A DNA stretch of 52,200 nt from JBDKLC01 sp040384865 (GCA_040384865.1 JAZKIM010000001.1:1-52200); one strand, 5' to 3'. Shown: positions 40,944 through 49,774, counted from the stretch's first letter. The notes: generated by a model from the sequence alone, not told the origin. Translations and numbers: made by a program.

Positions 40944-41695
40944 TCTCCCGACCATTCATAAACGCCATCAAGAAAATTCGCCGCTATGCCCTTTTTCCTT
41001 TTGTCCTGAAAAATTTATATTCATACAAGTCTACGAAGGGATCAAATCGCTTTTCGACAAAACTAGCCGATATATATCCCTGCATCAGAGACAAGACAAT
41101 CACGACAGGATTCGATCGCCATTACGTCTATCACACATCTTGGGCAGCGCGTGTGGTCAAAGAAATAAATCCTTCACTACATATTGATATTTCATCAAGC
41201 TTGTATTTCAGTGGAATCCTATCGGCCTTTATCCCTGTTCACTTCTACGACTATCGTCCAGCAAAGTTAACTTTATCTGATTTAGAATCAAAAGAAGGCG
41301 ACCTACATCATCTGCCTTTCGCTGATCAAAGTGTTCAATCAATATCATGCATGCATACTATTGAACATATAGGCCTCGGACGATACGGCGACCCGATAGA
41401 TGGTGAGGGAGACCTTAAGGCCCTAATGGAATTAAAACGAGTAGTTACTTCTGGTGGAAATCTTCTTATCGTGGTTCCAGTTGGAAAACCAAAAATAGAG
41501 TTCAATGCTCATCGCATCTATTCATATGAACAAATTCTAGAGTCTATAGTTACAGAAGATGGTATGTTTGAACTCAAAGAGTTCGCCTTCATCCCGGAAA
41601 CAGAAAGCGAGGGGCCGATAATCAGAAATGCAGACCCGTCACTGGTTACAAAAGCCAATTATGCATGTGGTTGTTTCTGGTTCCAGAAGAAATAA
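40940..41695 (+). CDS. DUF268 protein, methyltransferase-like
   Basis: A 251-aa protein with a DUF268-like core. Residues about 95-190 show a class I methyltransferase-like layout (LHHLPFADQSVQSISCMHTIEHIGLGRYGD, then LMELKRVVTSGGNLLIVVPVG), and KIEFNAHRIYSYEQIL is a DUF268 hallmark. A typical SAM-binding GxGxG is not evident at the expected place, so activity is uncertain. DUF268 genes often occur in glycan clusters. It overlaps the previous gene by 4 nt and ends 1 nt before the acyltransferase ATG. Confidence 0.72.
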   Translation: MISRPFINAIKKIRRYALFPFVLKNLYSYKSTKGSNRFSTKLADIYPCIRDKTITTGFDRHYVYHTSWAARVVKEINPSLHIDISSSLYFSGILSAFIPVHFYDYRPAKLTLSDLESKEGDLHHLPFADQSVQSISCMHTIEHIGLGRYGDPIDGEGDLKALMELKRVVTSGGNLLIVVPVGKPKIEFNAHRIYSYEQILESIVTEDGMFELKEFAFIPETESEGPIIRNADPSLVTKANYACGCFWFQKK

Positions 41696-41696
41696 A

Positions 41697-42929
41697 ATGG
41701 AAGTCCCTATCAAAAAACAGTATTTTGAATATCTCGATGCACTACGATGCCTAGCGTTTCTTGCCGTATTTTACGCACACACGGGTACCATCTTTCTCGG
41801 AGCGACACTTACTGAAGCCTTTCCACTCAATATGTGGAAAAAGTTTACCGTTTATGGATCATATGGTGTTAATTTTTTCTTTGTCCTAAGCGGATTCCTT
41901 ATTACCTATTTACTGTTAAAAGAAAAAGCTACGCGAGGCAACATTTCCATAAAAAATTTTTACATAAAACGAATCCTCCGTATTTGGCCTGTTTATTTTC
42001 TAACACTCTTCTTCGCCACGTTCGCCCTTCCCTTCATTATTTCCGAGAGTACGTATAGTGTTCTCGGCATGACCAACCCAGTAATGAGTACCGGCACTTT
42101 TTCTTACTTTTTCTTTTTTATTGGAAACTTCTACCAAGGACTCGGCCTCGGTTTTGGCTCTCTTTCGATTGGCATTCTATGGTCGGTATGCGTAGAGGAA
42201 CAATTTTATCTTGTGTGGCCCTGGATTGTCCGATGGTTTGACTTGCGCAAACTGACACTCGTCACTGTCTTTCTAATCTCCCTCTCTCTTTTGTATAAAT
42301 TCCTTTGGGCTAATGATCGTGTTGCCAACTACTATCTTCCCTGGTCGGTGGGTATGGATTTGGCATTCGGTGCACTACTTGGAATATTTTATTTTGCCAA
42401 AAGACAACGTCATATTATTATTGCCACACTTGCCACGTTTTGTGCATCACTCCTTGTTATTATCAGCACTGTCGGATTTGTATATATACAAATCTCCGGC
42501 CTTGAATTTGCCGCACAAGTGAATATTATAAAATCTACTCTGATCGAAATATTAAGACTTCTAAAAACACCACTCATCGACTGTATCTTCATGTTGATAG
42601 TCTTGTTCTATATCAAAGAAACAACTATTTTCTCTACCAGCAGCAAGCATCCGATCATTAAATTCTTCCACCTTACAAAGAAAAAGATTGGTAACGCTCT
42701 AATTTATCTCGGTAAAATCTCATACGGACTTTACGCATATCACACCACCTGCCTCATGCTTACTGTTCACTTTCTCTACACTAGCGGATTTCTAACTCTC
42801 AACGTCAACAGAATGATGTTCTTCACTGTAGTCACGCTTGCTCTCACGCTTACCATTCTTGCCGCCCATTTTTCATCAAAACTAATTGAGAAACGTTTCT
42901 TAGCGCTGAAAGATAAATTGGGAGAATAG
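41697..42929 (+). CDS. OafA/YrhL-type membrane acyltransferase
   Basis: A 410-aa integral membrane protein of acyltransferase family 3, which O-acylates (often acetylates) surface sugars. The hallmark start YLDALRCLAFLAVFYAHTG, with the catalytic His, lies at about 11-29. FFVLSGFLITYLL and RILRIWPVYF follow, and about ten hydrophobic segments run to the end. No SGNH hydrolase domain is fused. The ATG at 41697 starts 1 nt after the DUF268 stop. It would decorate the glycan made by this cluster. Confidence 0.9.
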   Translation: MEVPIKKQYFEYLDALRCLAFLAVFYAHTGTIFLGATLTEAFPLNMWKKFTVYGSYGVNFFFVLSGFLITYLLLKEKATRGNISIKNFYIKRILRIWPVYFLTLFFATFALPFIISESTYSVLGMTNPVMSTGTFSYFFFFIGNFYQGLGLGFGSLSIGILWSVCVEEQFYLVWPWIVRWFDLRKLTLVTVFLISLSLLYKFLWANDRVANYYLPWSVGMDLAFGALLGIFYFAKRQRHIIIATLATFCASLLVIISTVGFVYIQISGLEFAAQVNIIKSTLIEILRLLKTPLIDCIFMLIVLFYIKETTIFSTSSKHPIIKFFHLTKKKIGNALIYLGKISYGLYAYHTTCLMLTVHFLYTSGFLTLNVNRMMFFTVVTLALTLTILAAHFSSKLIEKRFLALKDKLGE

Positions 42930-42942
42930 GGATCTAATTTGA

Positions 42943-42948
42943 TATACT
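42943..42948 (+). promoter_or_regulatory. -10 element, predicted leaderless start of GT11 gene
   Basis: TATACT preceded by TGA (extended -10), 6 nt before the ATG at 42955. It suggests a separate promoter inside the glycan cluster. Confidence 0.5.
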
Positions 42949-42954
42949 TTTGCC

Positions 42955-43824
42955 ATGATATATATCCAGATCAAAGCCGGCCTTGGTAATCAAATGTTCG
43001 AGTACGCTTTTGGGCGAGCGCTATCTTTAGAACAAGGTAAACCTTTGGCTCTTGATCTGTCTTGGTACGACAACCACGCAGGGAGAGATACTCCTCGGAA
43101 ATATCTTCTCGATAAATACAATATCCAAGCACGCATTGCCGTTCCAAGAGAAATAGAAAAATTCAACACTCCGCTCAAGAAATTACTTCGTAAAATATAT
43201 CGCAGGTTGGTATACAAAAAAGATAATGTATATCGCGCATCGCTCATGAAGTCACGGGGTTCATATTTTGAAGGGCATTGGGCAAATGAGAGATTTTTTA
43301 AAAAACATAAAGATGTGATCAGAGCAGACCTATCGCTTAAATATCCTCTTACCGCCTTCTCCTCTTCAGTTCTGTCGGAAATAAAAACTTACAAAGAAAA
43401 AGGATTTGCTACGGTATCCGTCCATGTCAGACGCGGTGATTGTGTTACCAATCCTCACGCAGCGAGCTATCAAGGTACCGTAGATACAAGCTACTATGAT
43501 AAATCTTACGAATATCTTGTCGAAAAGTTTGGCGAAGAAAAACTAGTTTTCTTTATTTTTTCAGACGACATCGAATGGGCAAGAGCAAATGTACTTACGA
43601 AGGCAAAAACGACCTGCGTTTCTCGGCCAGAAATTCCTGATTACGAGGAACTCTATCTCATGACCCAATGCGACAATCACGTTATCGCCAACTCCACTTT
43701 CAGCTGGTGGGGTGCTTGGCTTAACGCAAACCCGGACAAAATTGTTATCGCCCCGAAACAATGGCTCAAAGATACTTCATTTGATACAAGCGATGTATGT
43801 CCTAAAGAATGGGTTAGAATATAA
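42955..43824 (+). CDS. GT11-family (alpha-1,2-fucosyltransferase-like) enzyme
   Basis: A 289-aa protein. GLGNQMFEYAFG at 9-20 is the N-terminal signature of family GT11, HVRRGD at 157-162 binds GDP-fucose (HxRRxD motif), and FIFSDDIEWA near 200 and NSTFSWWGAWLN near 245 are the remaining family blocks. Length is normal (about 290). It would add fucose in alpha-1,2 linkage, usually to galactose. It has its own predicted promoter. No GDP-fucose synthesis genes (gmd, fcl) are in the window. Confidence 0.93.
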   Translation: MIYIQIKAGLGNQMFEYAFGRALSLEQGKPLALDLSWYDNHAGRDTPRKYLLDKYNIQARIAVPREIEKFNTPLKKLLRKIYRRLVYKKDNVYRASLMKSRGSYFEGHWANERFFKKHKDVIRADLSLKYPLTAFSSSVLSEIKTYKEKGFATVSVHVRRGDCVTNPHAASYQGTVDTSYYDKSYEYLVEKFGEEKLVFFIFSDDIEWARANVLTKAKTTCVSRPEIPDYEELYLMTQCDNHVIANSTFSWWGAWLNANPDKIVIAPKQWLKDTSFDTSDVCPKEWVRI

Positions 43825-43831
43825 TCTCTAT

Positions 43832-44605
43832 ATGATTTCTGTTATCATCCCTACAAAAAACGGCTCCCAATATATCGGGAGGGCCATTAAAAGTGTCCTT
43901 TCTCAGACGGAGACAGATCTTGAAATCATTGTTATCAACGATGCATCGACAGACAATACGGCGAATCTCGTTACCGAACTTCAACAACACGACGCTCGCA
44001 TTCGTCTCATTACCAACAAAACTAGTGTTGGGCCAGGCATCTCACGACATGTTGGTATTAGAGAGTCAAAGAGTGAATTCATCGCCCTCATTGATGATGA
44101 CGACGAATGGCTCTCCAAAGAAAAACTATCGCTACAAAAGAAATATTTAGATGAACATCCGCGAGTTGCAGTAGTCGGATCTGCTAAAAATAACTTCGTG
44201 CGCGAGGACGGAAGTATTTACCCCGTTCGTATGGATAGACAACCAGAAACAGATGCGGAAATCCGCCGCACTATGTTATGGAGAAATCCATTCATCACTT
44301 CATCCGTCATGCTTAAAAAAGATCCCTATCTGGAAGTAGGTGGATTCAGTCCAATGTATCTTGCTGAAGATTACGATCTTTGGATGCGCCTCGGACATCA
44401 TGGTGAACTAGCCAATATTCACAACTGCGATATCAACTACATGATCCGCGAGGGCAGTGCCAGCACTCTTCGACAACAGGAAATGAATCATATCATCCTT
44501 GGGCTCGTAAAAAATTACAAGAACGACTATCCGAGATTTTATTATATAAATTTAATAAAGGCTTACGCTCGAATTTGGCTATTCGACCTCAAGCATCTTT
44601 TTTAA
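43832..44605 (+). CDS. Family 2 glycosyltransferase (last gene of glycan cluster)
   Basis: A 257-aa GT2 enzyme. SVIIPTKNGSQYI at 3-15, INDASTDNT near 36-44, and IDDDDEW near 85-91 as the DxD motif are all standard; LAEDYDLWMRL near 175-185 is the acceptor-side ED motif. The ATG at 43832 is chosen because it starts exactly at the conserved first strand; the frame is open upstream within the GT11 gene. The 3' end overlaps the convergent TraG-like gene by 27 bp. Confidence 0.88.
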   Translation: MISVIIPTKNGSQYIGRAIKSVLSQTETDLEIIVINDASTDNTANLVTELQQHDARIRLITNKTSVGPGISRHVGIRESKSEFIALIDDDDEWLSKEKLSLQKKYLDEHPRVAVVGSAKNNFVREDGSIYPVRMDRQPETDAEIRRTMLWRNPFITSSVMLKKDPYLEVGGFSPMYLAEDYDLWMRLGHHGELANIHNCDINYMIREGSASTLRQQEMNHIILGLVKNYKNDYPRFYYINLIKAYARIWLFDLKHLF

Positions 44606-46663
44606 TACATCCTCAGGTACTTCAGAGGGTTGCTGCTTATCTTTCCTTTCAATTTGTGGACTCTCTGTGCGTGGAAGTACAGGCTGCTGACGCGTAGCGT
44701 TACTTTGTGTAGTTACTTTTATTTCCGGAGTTTGGGAAGTAGCAGGAACCTCAATGTTAACCGTCGTTGCTTGGATTATAGGCTGACCCGCTGGAGATTG
44801 TGTTACTTGACTGACAGTCTCAGTCTTTACCGGAGATGGTTGAACTGGCTGTTGAGCTGAGACAGGGGTCATTTGCGCACCAGCCTCCTTCATTACCGAT
44901 AGCAATGCATCACGAAGAGCGGCGACGTTTTCAGGCTTCGCTTGTTTCTGATCATTTTTTGTTTCAGGCTCTGACTTGAGATAACTGAGAGAAACGGCCT
45001 TACGCAACTGATCCTCTCTAGCCGCGTTCTGATGAGCCCTTTCGCTTGATCGCTCAGTCACAGGTTCTGAACGTGGGCCCCGAGGTTTACTGCCTATACC
45101 CTGAGCATCAAAACGCGTCTCAGGAGCCTTATTCGGGCTTTGCGCAGGCGTTCCCCTGCCTCCTGAGCCTTTGAAAGACCCTTGAATTTGAGGCCCTCCC
45201 TGAGGGCTATACGGCCGATCGTCTCGACGAGGCGCATTTCGGTTTTCTGTGCTTTTTTCACCCCTGTCTGATCTCTCTCGAGGAACTTGAGCTGGCCCTT
45301 TATATGACCCGTCATAGCGATATTCCCCTCCTCGGGCAACGGCTTGAGCAGCTGAGATTTGGGCACCCTCAAGACTATTTTGCAACCACTGTACAATATC
45401 GTTTTCAATTTCACTTCGAGGTCGCGAGTATGTTGATCGCGATGCGGCGATAATTTCCTTTACGTATGAAATCTCTGGTTTAACCGCTGGACCCAATCCC
45501 CTTGCTGAAAACGGCGGTGACCCTACGTAGTCAATCATAAGTTTCAAGTACATCTGATACTGCTGAAGGTTTACTATATCCTCCGCTGTAAATTGAGGAG
45601 CAAATTCTTTTTCCAAAACTTCAGCGTCATAGGCACCGACACGGAACACACACATGGTACCGACGTTACCGAACACCGCCGCTCGTACCTCATCCGACAT
45701 CTGTTCAATATATTGGTGAGCAATGATCAAATTCAACTTGTATTTTCGCGCTTCTGACAAAATATCGGCAAACGATTCATTTGCGAAGGACTGAAACTCA
45801 TCAACATATAGATAGAAGTTGGCAGCAGCTTTAAGTTCTTTTTCATTCATTTCGGCACGGGACATAGCTGCCAAGTATATCTTGGTGATCAACATCGAAC
45901 CAAGCAGGTTGGCATTTGACTCGCCCACCCTCCCTTTTGAAAGATTGATGATAAGAATTTTCTTCTCATCCATAATCTTTCTGATATCAAAAGTAGATTT
46001 AGGCTGGCCAATGATATTTCGAATCAATGGATTCGTCACGAATTGACCGACTTTATTTTGAATTGCTGGTGCTGCTTCTGCCGCAAACTTATCAGTATAC
46101 TTCGCATATTCATCTACCCAGAAAGCTTTCACCGACGGATCAGTGATATTATCTACAACTTTCTTTCGAAAATCTTTGTCTGCGAGCATTCGATTTACAC
46201 CAAGCAAAGTAGACCCTGGATACTCGAGAAGTGCGAGCATAATGTTGTTCAATATATATTCCATTCGAGCTGACCACGCATCTACCCAAATCTTTTTGAA
46301 AGCGGACATGAGGCCGCTTGAAACAAGATGGCGTCTTTCTGCACCCACATCTTCCATCACATTAAAAGAGACTGGGTATTCCATGTCGAAAGGAGCGAAA
46401 TATATGACATCATTAATACGTTCCTTTGGAATATATTCAAGTAGGAGGTCTGCTGACTTACCGTGCGGATCAATAAAAGCAAGACCATTACCGTCGCGGA
46501 TATCCTGCACCGCCAGATTTTCGAGCAAAGTAGATTTACCCATACCTGTCTTACCGATCGCGTACATATGACGTGATCGATCCTTTGCTCGAATACCAAA
46601 CTTCACACGTTTGTTTCGCGCGTCTGTTTCGCCAAAATATGTTACTTTCTCATCGTCATTCAT
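44579..46663 (-). CDS. TraG/VirD4-HerA-like ATPase with long disordered tail
   Basis: A 694-aa P-loop ATPase. Walker A is GKTGMGKST at 37-45, FIDPHGKSADLL near 63 follows, and Walker B is LYVDEFQSF near 292-300, with IIAHQYIEQM as sensor-like segment. This is the DNA-pumping ATPase fold of type IV secretion coupling proteins (TraG/TraD/VirD4) and related proteins. From about 430 the protein is low-complexity (Pro, Gln, Ser, Arg, Glu) and likely disordered, ending in a short helix. Unlike classical VirD4 it lacks an N-terminal membrane anchor. No relaxase or other T4SS gene is near. Such ATPases recur in CPR genomes, possibly tied to DNA uptake or transfer. Confidence 0.83.
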   Translation of the reverse strand: MNDDEKVTYFGETDARNKRVKFGIRAKDRSRHMYAIGKTGMGKSTLLENLAVQDIRDGNGLAFIDPHGKSADLLLEYIPKERINDVIYFAPFDMEYPVSFNVMEDVGAERRHLVSSGLMSAFKKIWVDAWSARMEYILNNIMLALLEYPGSTLLGVNRMLADKDFRKKVVDNITDPSVKAFWVDEYAKYTDKFAAEAAPAIQNKVGQFVTNPLIRNIIGQPKSTFDIRKIMDEKKILIINLSKGRVGESNANLLGSMLITKIYLAAMSRAEMNEKELKAAANFYLYVDEFQSFANESFADILSEARKYKLNLIIAHQYIEQMSDEVRAAVFGNVGTMCVFRVGAYDAEVLEKEFAPQFTAEDIVNLQQYQMYLKLMIDYVGSPPFSARGLGPAVKPEISYVKEIIAASRSTYSRPRSEIENDIVQWLQNSLEGAQISAAQAVARGGEYRYDGSYKGPAQVPRERSDRGEKSTENRNAPRRDDRPYSPQGGPQIQGSFKGSGGRGTPAQSPNKAPETRFDAQGIGSKPRGPRSEPVTERSSERAHQNAAREDQLRKAVSLSYLKSEPETKNDQKQAKPENVAALRDALLSVMKEAGAQMTPVSAQQPVQPSPVKTETVSQVTQSPAGQPIIQATTVNIEVPATSQTPEIKVTTQSNATRQQPVLPRTESPQIERKDKQQPSEVPEDVLKKMLEVE

Positions 46664-46811
46664 ATATGAAATGTACTTTCATAGTTTAACACAACAAAAC
46701 TAACCAGTCTTTGATGAGGGCTGCCCGACAACAGCAAAAAGGGTCCTCTTCCTATTGGATTTTTTATAACTGCCACCTTTTCATATACAGGAGTGTATAC
46801 ATATTAAGCAA

Positions 46812-48125
46812 CTATTTCTTAAAAGCAGGAACGGTGTATTTATTACTTGGATCCCACATCAACCAACTTGTCAGTCCTGCGTCATACGTTGCCTGAATCT
46901 GTGCCCTTACCATTTCAGCTGTATATGTTGCACCTAAATCAAAATCTTGAAGCCATGGGCGAAGTTTTTGAATATTAAGACCTTGGGCACGGGTACGTTC
47001 AGCTGCGCGACTCATTGATATTTTTACTACATCATACGGATGATCTGCTGGATTTTTAAAGTTATTCCATCCAGCTGCAAAATGAGATGGATAGACCATT
47101 GGATAAATGTAATCGACATATGGAAGCGTTTGAGCCAATGTTTGACCAATACCAAGATCGTCCTCTGCAACAGTCACAAGACCAAAGAGATCTGCCGAGA
47201 CAACCATGCGACCGTTCCCCGCGTTATCACTCCGCCCGTCTGATCCACCAAAGAAACTTTTATTAGTCGAAGTGGAAGTATACGAGGCATATAATTCATC
47301 AAAAACAGGATCGCTCGAACTTGCGGCCTTTCCTCCTCGCAATTCCTTATCAAGATATCTAAAGAAATCACCGATCACCAAATCCTTGGCGCGCGAGCCG
47401 CTTGCAGGAAATGCAATATCTTTCATATTTCCATCTGATGGAAAACGAATATAGTCAAAATTGATCTCATCAAAACCAATATCATAACTAGCACGAGCAA
47501 TATCAACAGCATGATCCCATATTAACTTCGAACCAGCGTCCATCCAACTAATCCCCTTACGATCCTTCCATATACCTCCGTCGCTAGAGCGTTTTACCGC
47601 AGCCTCAGGATGAAGCTTCACATAGCAGGGATCTTGAAACACAGCCACACGACCGATGACATACACGCCTTTAGTGTGAAGCGTCCCGATGAAATCTTGA
47701 ATGTCCCTAATACGGTTTTCCGTGCAACCTAAGCCATCAAGTGCAGCATCCCCTGTTTTAAAGGCAATATTACCTGTGTAGTCTTTAATATCAATTACAA
47801 CAGCATTCACCTCTGTTGTGTCAATAATATTTACTACGTTATCTCGAATACTATTTGTCCCCGCCACCCAGCTGGTCATATATATAGCTTTCACAGATGC
47901 GGGAGTTTTAACGTGCGTTATTGGCGCAACAACAGGCACAGCCTCGATCGTCGTCGAGGCGACAACAAAATCACCTAAAACTATATTTTTTTTAGAATCG
48001 TATTTTACTGAAAATAGATCCGGGAGGAGTAGTGATGCAATTACAATAACAAAAATAATAAATGACGCTGCAATCGCAAAACGGCCCTTAGAGAGTTGGG
48101 TCTTGAATGACGTTCTTCTTAGCAT
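46812..48125 (-). CDS. DUF4015-type putative glycoside hydrolase, membrane-anchored
   Basis: A 437-aa protein. Residues 18-38 form an N-terminal signal anchor. From about 75 a TIM-barrel-like domain follows: AIYMTSWVAG near 80, AVVIDIKDYTGNI near 109, IGRVAVFQDP near 158, GFDEINFDYIRFPSDG near 216-231, DYIYPMVYPSHF near 345 and RPWLQDFDLG near 390. This is the layout of the DUF4015 putative glycosyl hydrolases related to GH13. The acidic residues in FDEINFDYIRF are the likely catalytic region. It would act outside the membrane on a glycan, perhaps the one built by the adjacent locus (inference). Confidence 0.82.
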   Translation of the reverse strand: MLRRTSFKTQLSKGRFAIAASFIIFVIVIASLLLPDLFSVKYDSKKNIVLGDFVVASTTIEAVPVVAPITHVKTPASVKAIYMTSWVAGTNSIRDNVVNIIDTTEVNAVVIDIKDYTGNIAFKTGDAALDGLGCTENRIRDIQDFIGTLHTKGVYVIGRVAVFQDPCYVKLHPEAAVKRSSDGGIWKDRKGISWMDAGSKLIWDHAVDIARASYDIGFDEINFDYIRFPSDGNMKDIAFPASGSRAKDLVIGDFFRYLDKELRGGKAASSSDPVFDELYASYTSTSTNKSFFGGSDGRSDNAGNGRMVVSADLFGLVTVAEDDLGIGQTLAQTLPYVDYIYPMVYPSHFAAGWNNFKNPADHPYDVVKISMSRAAERTRAQGLNIQKLRPWLQDFDLGATYTAEMVRAQIQATYDAGLTSWLMWDPSNKYTVPAFKK

Positions 48126-48258
48126 GAATATATGAAATCAACGCGATTACTAAACCCGAAACAGTAATAATCCATCTTTTCCAATCTCCCGGTAAACCAA
48201 AAAAGGGAACAATGGCGACCCATAATCCGAGTATTGAACAGAGCGTACGTTTTGACAT
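48088..48258 (-). CDS. Small two-span membrane protein
   Basis: A 56-aa protein (ATG at 48258; the frame is open to 48285). Two hydrophobic segments, about 7-22 (CSILGLWVAIVPFFGL) and 30-46 (WIITVSGLVIALISYI), are joined by a GDWKRW turn. It overlaps the 5' end of the DUF4015 gene by 38 bp, which suggests coupled expression, and follows rsmI by 19 bp. The product is not recognised; small proteins of this shape are frequent in CPR genomes. Confidence 0.6.
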   Translation of the reverse strand: MSKRTLCSILGLWVAIVPFFGLPGDWKRWIITVSGLVIALISYIHAKKNVIQDPTL

Positions 48259-48277
48259 GGCAACAGTATATAACAAC

Positions 48278-48973
48278 TTATGCACGAGGCCAAAGAATAA
48301 CTACAAATTCACCTCTTTCTTTTTCAGGAAAAGTTTCAAAAGTCTTCAGCAACTCTTCAGGACTGCCCTGAAGCACCTCTTCATATATCTTACTGAGCTC
48401 TCGAGCAATAGAAATTTTACGAAGAGGCTGCTCAACAGAGACAAACTCCCGCAACGAGGCCAAAGTCTTAAGAATTCGATGGGGTGATTCATAAAAAACT
48501 ACAGCGCGTTCTGTGGCCGCCATCTCTTTAAAAAGAGTTTCTCTTCCTTTTTTATGAGGAAGAAAACCGAGAAAAATAAAATCTCCGCCAGGGATACCTA
48601 CGATCGAAAGTGCTGCGGTAAGGGCACTTGGGCCAGGTATAGCCACCACCTTAGCTTCATTACCTAACTCTTCACGGACCTTACTTACAAGGATCGACCC
48701 TGGATCTGAGATAGCAGGTGTGCCAGCATCAGTTACAAGAGCAAGGTTCTTCCCCTCCTTGAGCATTTCAATTATCTGGTCAACCTTACTCAGGGTACTG
48801 TGAGCATGAAAACTCTGAGTCAATACGTGTATATCGTAATGAGACAGCAGTTTCTTAGTAACCCGCGTATCTTCACAAAGAACAACATCTACCTCTTTTA
48901 GAATCCGTAAAGCACGAAGGGTAATATCCTCCAGATTCCCTATAGGCGTAGCGACAATGTAAAGCGTACCCAT
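48278..48973 (-). CDS. rsmI: 16S rRNA (cytidine-2'-O) methyltransferase RsmI
   Basis: A 231-aa SAM-dependent tetrapyrrole-methylase-fold enzyme that 2'-O-methylates C1402 of 16S rRNA. LYIVATPIGNLEDIT at 3-17 is the RsmI signature, CEDTRVTKKLL near 33-43, VTDAGTPAISDPG near 82-94 and VVAIPGPSALTAAL near 110 are conserved. The C-terminal RsmI HTH region is shortened, giving a length below E. coli RsmI (286 aa). An ATG at 48982 directly after radC is an alternative start. Confidence 0.95.
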   Translation of the reverse strand: MGTLYIVATPIGNLEDITLRALRILKEVDVVLCEDTRVTKKLLSHYDIHVLTQSFHAHSTLSKVDQIIEMLKEGKNLALVTDAGTPAISDPGSILVSKVREELGNEAKVVAIPGPSALTAALSIVGIPGGDFIFLGFLPHKKGRETLFKEMAATERAVVFYESPHRILKTLASLREFVSVEQPLRKISIARELSKIYEEVLQGSPEELLKTFETFPEKERGEFVVILWPRA

Positions 48974-48982
48974 AAAGATCAA

Positions 48983-49729
48983 TTAATATTGAACATCGAT
49001 ACTTGTAAACCCATCTCGACTGACCACAATATGATCAAGTAAATTAATACCGACAATCTTCCCCGCCGCTATGAGCTGTTTTGTAATCTCTATGTCAGAA
49101 ATACTTGGTGTTGAAACCCCAGACGGATGATTGTGGACCAAAACAACAGCAGCTGCCCCATATTCAAGCGCTGGTTTAAAAACTTCTCGAGGATGAACAA
49201 TATTACTATTAATAGTTCCTATAGAGATAACTTCATCGTGAATGACGCGATTGTGCGTATCTAGATAGACACCTCTTAATTGTTCTTTGGGTAACCCGTG
49301 CATATCCTTTACGTAATCATAAAGGTCTTTTGCTGTACGGATAACAGCAAGACCACTGTCATTTCGACGATAGAGTCTCCGGCCAATTTCCATGCAGGCA
49401 ACAAGCTGAGAAGCCTTACCTAGAGAAATACCGAGGTCGGCAGCAAGCTTTTGTACATCCATTTGATCAGCGAGAGCACTGTTACCATACTCACGAAGGA
49501 TACGTTGAGACATCTCCATAACATTTTCCTTTTTCGTACCAACGCCAAGGATTACCGCCAAAAGTTCAGGAAGAGTGAGGGATTTTACTCCATGTTCAAC
49601 GAGCTTTTCACGCGGCTTATCGGTATCCGGCAAATCGCGGAATTTGGTTACATATTGTCGTTCAATATTTCCAGTGGTCATGACAAAATCCGTGTCAGAA
49701 ACAATGTAAGGAGATGAGTATTTTTGCAT
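48983..49729 (-). CDS. radC: RadC-family JAB-domain protein
   Basis: A 248-aa RadC/UPF0758 protein. The N-terminal helix-hairpin-helix-like region (about 35-120) precedes a JAB/MPN metalloprotease-like domain with VLVHNHPSGVSTPS near 195-208 and SDIEIT, the metal-binding HxHx(n)D arrangement. Family function is unresolved: earlier DNA-repair claims for E. coli RadC are not well supported. It lies upstream of rsmI on the same strand and has a near-consensus promoter directly upstream of its ATG. Confidence 0.92.
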   Translation of the reverse strand: MQKYSSPYIVSDTDFVMTTGNIERQYVTKFRDLPDTDKPREKLVEHGVKSLTLPELLAVILGVGTKKENVMEMSQRILREYGNSALADQMDVQKLAADLGISLGKASQLVACMEIGRRLYRRNDSGLAVIRTAKDLYDYVKDMHGLPKEQLRGVYLDTHNRVIHDEVISIGTINSNIVHPREVFKPALEYGAAAVVLVHNHPSGVSTPSISDIEITKQLIAAGKIVGINLLDHIVVSRDGFTSIDVQY

Positions 49730-49735
49730 GAGGAG

Positions 49736-49741
49736 ATTATA
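49736..49741 (-). promoter_or_regulatory. -10 element, predicted leaderless start of radC
   Basis: TATAAT preceded by TGT (extended -10), 6 nt before the ATG at 49729. Confidence 0.55.
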
Positions 49742-49774
49742 ACACGATGACCTTAAGGGGCGATAAAAAAGATA

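Noticed and set aside
46664..46811. Possible regulatory palindrome (TATAC...GTATA) between TraG-like and DUF4015 genes
   Set aside because: Only 5 bp per arm in AT-rich sequence; no further support.
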